The position numbers and the translations under genes are program-made. This document shows, one piece after another, positions 63,288-64,000 of a stretch of DNA of 64,000 bases. This DNA is from Clostridia bacterium (GTDB taxonomy: Bacteria > Bacillota > Clostridia > Oscillospirales > CAG-272). Where the stretch lies: the NCBI GenBank assembly GCA_017533565.1, contig JAFXHU010000012.1, forward strand, positions 62,001 to 126,000, read 5' to 3'. Numbering within the stretch: position 1 is the first letter of the stretch; each line of letters opens with the position of its first letter. Under the pieces are notes generated by a model. It worked only from the letters and a program-made list of their open reading frames with translations. It was not told the DNA's origin and did not search any database.

Positions 63288-64000
63288 ATGAAAAAGGTGC
63301 GTCTTGACGGCGATTGGATACTCTCGGGCGATGGCTTCGAGGGGTGGATAGAGGCAAGTGTGCCCGGCTGCGTGCATACCGACCTTTACCGCGCGGGGAT
63401 TATTCCCAACCCGCTTTACAGGGATAATAACGAGAGGTGTAAATGGATAGAGCGAGGGAGCTTTACCTACCGAAAAAGCTTTACGGCACACGCGGATTCT
63501 GCCGCGGTCTTGGTTTTCGAGGGGCTTGACACCTATTGCGATATATATCTTAACGGCACGCATATCGGCGAGTGCCATAATATATTTATCCCGCACAGGC
63601 TTTTCGTCGGGGAATTGCTTGCCGAGGGGGAAAACCTTCTCGAGGTGTGCTTTCGCTCCCCGATAAACGAGGTTGACGGACTCCCGCCGCGAAGCGGTGC
63701 GTTTACCACCGAGAGGCTATATACTCGGCGTATGCAATGCACCTACGGCTGGGACTGGGTGGAGAGATTTGTAACGGCGGGAATTTACCGCCCCGTTTAT
63801 CTTGAATACCCGACGGGCGTGGAGGCTGTTGACGCGTATATTTACACCTCGCATATTGATTCCTTCGGCGCGGAGGTCGTTTGCGAGCTTGAATTTTGCG
63901 GCTTTGAAAACGGCGGAAATTTAGCACGGGTGGAGCTTATTTCGCCCTGGGGTGCGGTTGTAGGAAGCACGGAGCTTTTTGCCGATAGGGAAAAATTCGT
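63288..64000 (+). CDS. GH2 beta-mannosidase-like protein, N-terminal part
   Basis: The frame is open from the ATG at 63288 (GGAGGGCTT upstream) to the window edge, 237 residues seen. The N-terminal jelly-roll sugar-binding domain is typical: LDGDWILSGD, ASVPGCVHTDLYRAGIIPNP, GLDTYCDIYLNG, HNIFIPHRLFV, followed by RMQCTYGWDWVERFVTAGIYRP, which is characteristic of beta-mannosidases of family GH2. The catalytic domain lies outside the window. No signal peptide, so action on imported oligosaccharides is likely. Confidence 0.9.
   Translation, partial: MKKVRLDGDWILSGDGFEGWIEASVPGCVHTDLYRAGIIPNPLYRDNNERCKWIERGSFTYRKSFTAHADSAAVLVFEGLDTYCDIYLNGTHIGECHNIFIPHRLFVGELLAEGENLLEVCFRSPINEVDGLPPRSGAFTTERLYTRRMQCTYGWDWVERFVTAGIYRPVYLEYPTGVEAVDAYIYTSHIDSFGAEVVCELEFCGFENGGNLARVELISPWGAVVGSTELFADREKF

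Overview
The window is chromosomal DNA from a spore-forming member of the Bacillota, most likely an uncultured, possibly gut-associated Clostridia. The evidence is an eight-gene spoIIIA operon, a 26-codon spoVM-like gene, a hrcA-grpE-dnaK-dnaJ operon under a CIRCE operator, RNase J together with RNase Y, ParABS with intact parS palindromes, and an AbrB-family regulator. Promoters are mostly of the TTGACA-17-TATAAT type and Shine-Dalgarno sequences are usually clear, so most starts could be placed. Genes have moderate GC; the long gaps, above all 7.2-8.5 kb, are very AT-rich. Species cannot be named from the sequence alone.

Layout. 0-4.4 kb: the end of RNase J, an Sfp-type phosphopantetheinyl transferase, a deacetylase/glycosidase-like protein, a small membrane protein, a HAD phosphatase and a lipoprotein. 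5-8.5 kb: parB and parA, separated rather than overlapping, with four parS sites and a 1.3-kb gene-free AT-rich stretch. 8.6-14.8 kb: a histidine phosphatase carrying a tandem-repeat insertion, then the heat-shock operon. 15-22.2 kb: rny, a heparinase II/III-like gene, ymdB, mnmG and spoVM. 22.4-31.8 kb: trpS, then a Gld-type ABC exporter operon ending in a 1000-residue DUF4340-like protein. 32-37.5 kb: two trigger-factor-like surface proteins on either side of rnhA. 37.7-46.98 kb (minus strand): lysS, greA, an S41 protease, a CdaR-like regulator, rsmE, prmA, ribF and a KDG-kinase-like gene. 47-52.4 kb: abrB and spoIIIAA-AH. 52.5-56.9 kb: asd, a LysR regulator and three tandem lipoprotein paralogues. 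56.9-60.3 kb: a minus-strand operon built around a TIR-methyltransferase fusion. 60.4-61.1 kb: a CAU tRNA next to a broken copy of itself, and an array of small hairpins. 61-64 kb: a YwaF-like membrane protein and two divergent glycosidase genes.

Most of this is housekeeping (translation, tRNA modification, RNA decay, chromosome segregation, chaperones, sporulation) with carbohydrate-use genes scattered through it: heparinase-like, KDG kinase, GH2 and TIM-barrel enzymes, and a CdaR regulator. The best candidate for an undescribed system is the TIR-methyltransferase operon with its three membrane-associated partners. A second theme is short tandem duplication: the parB tail (36 bp), the phosphatase insert (33 and 66 bp), upstream of a gldG-like gene (35 bp), upstream of spoIIIAB (22 bp), downstream of lysS (124 bp) and around the tRNA (about 192 bp). 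The J-domain tripeptide of DnaJ is HTD instead of HPD.
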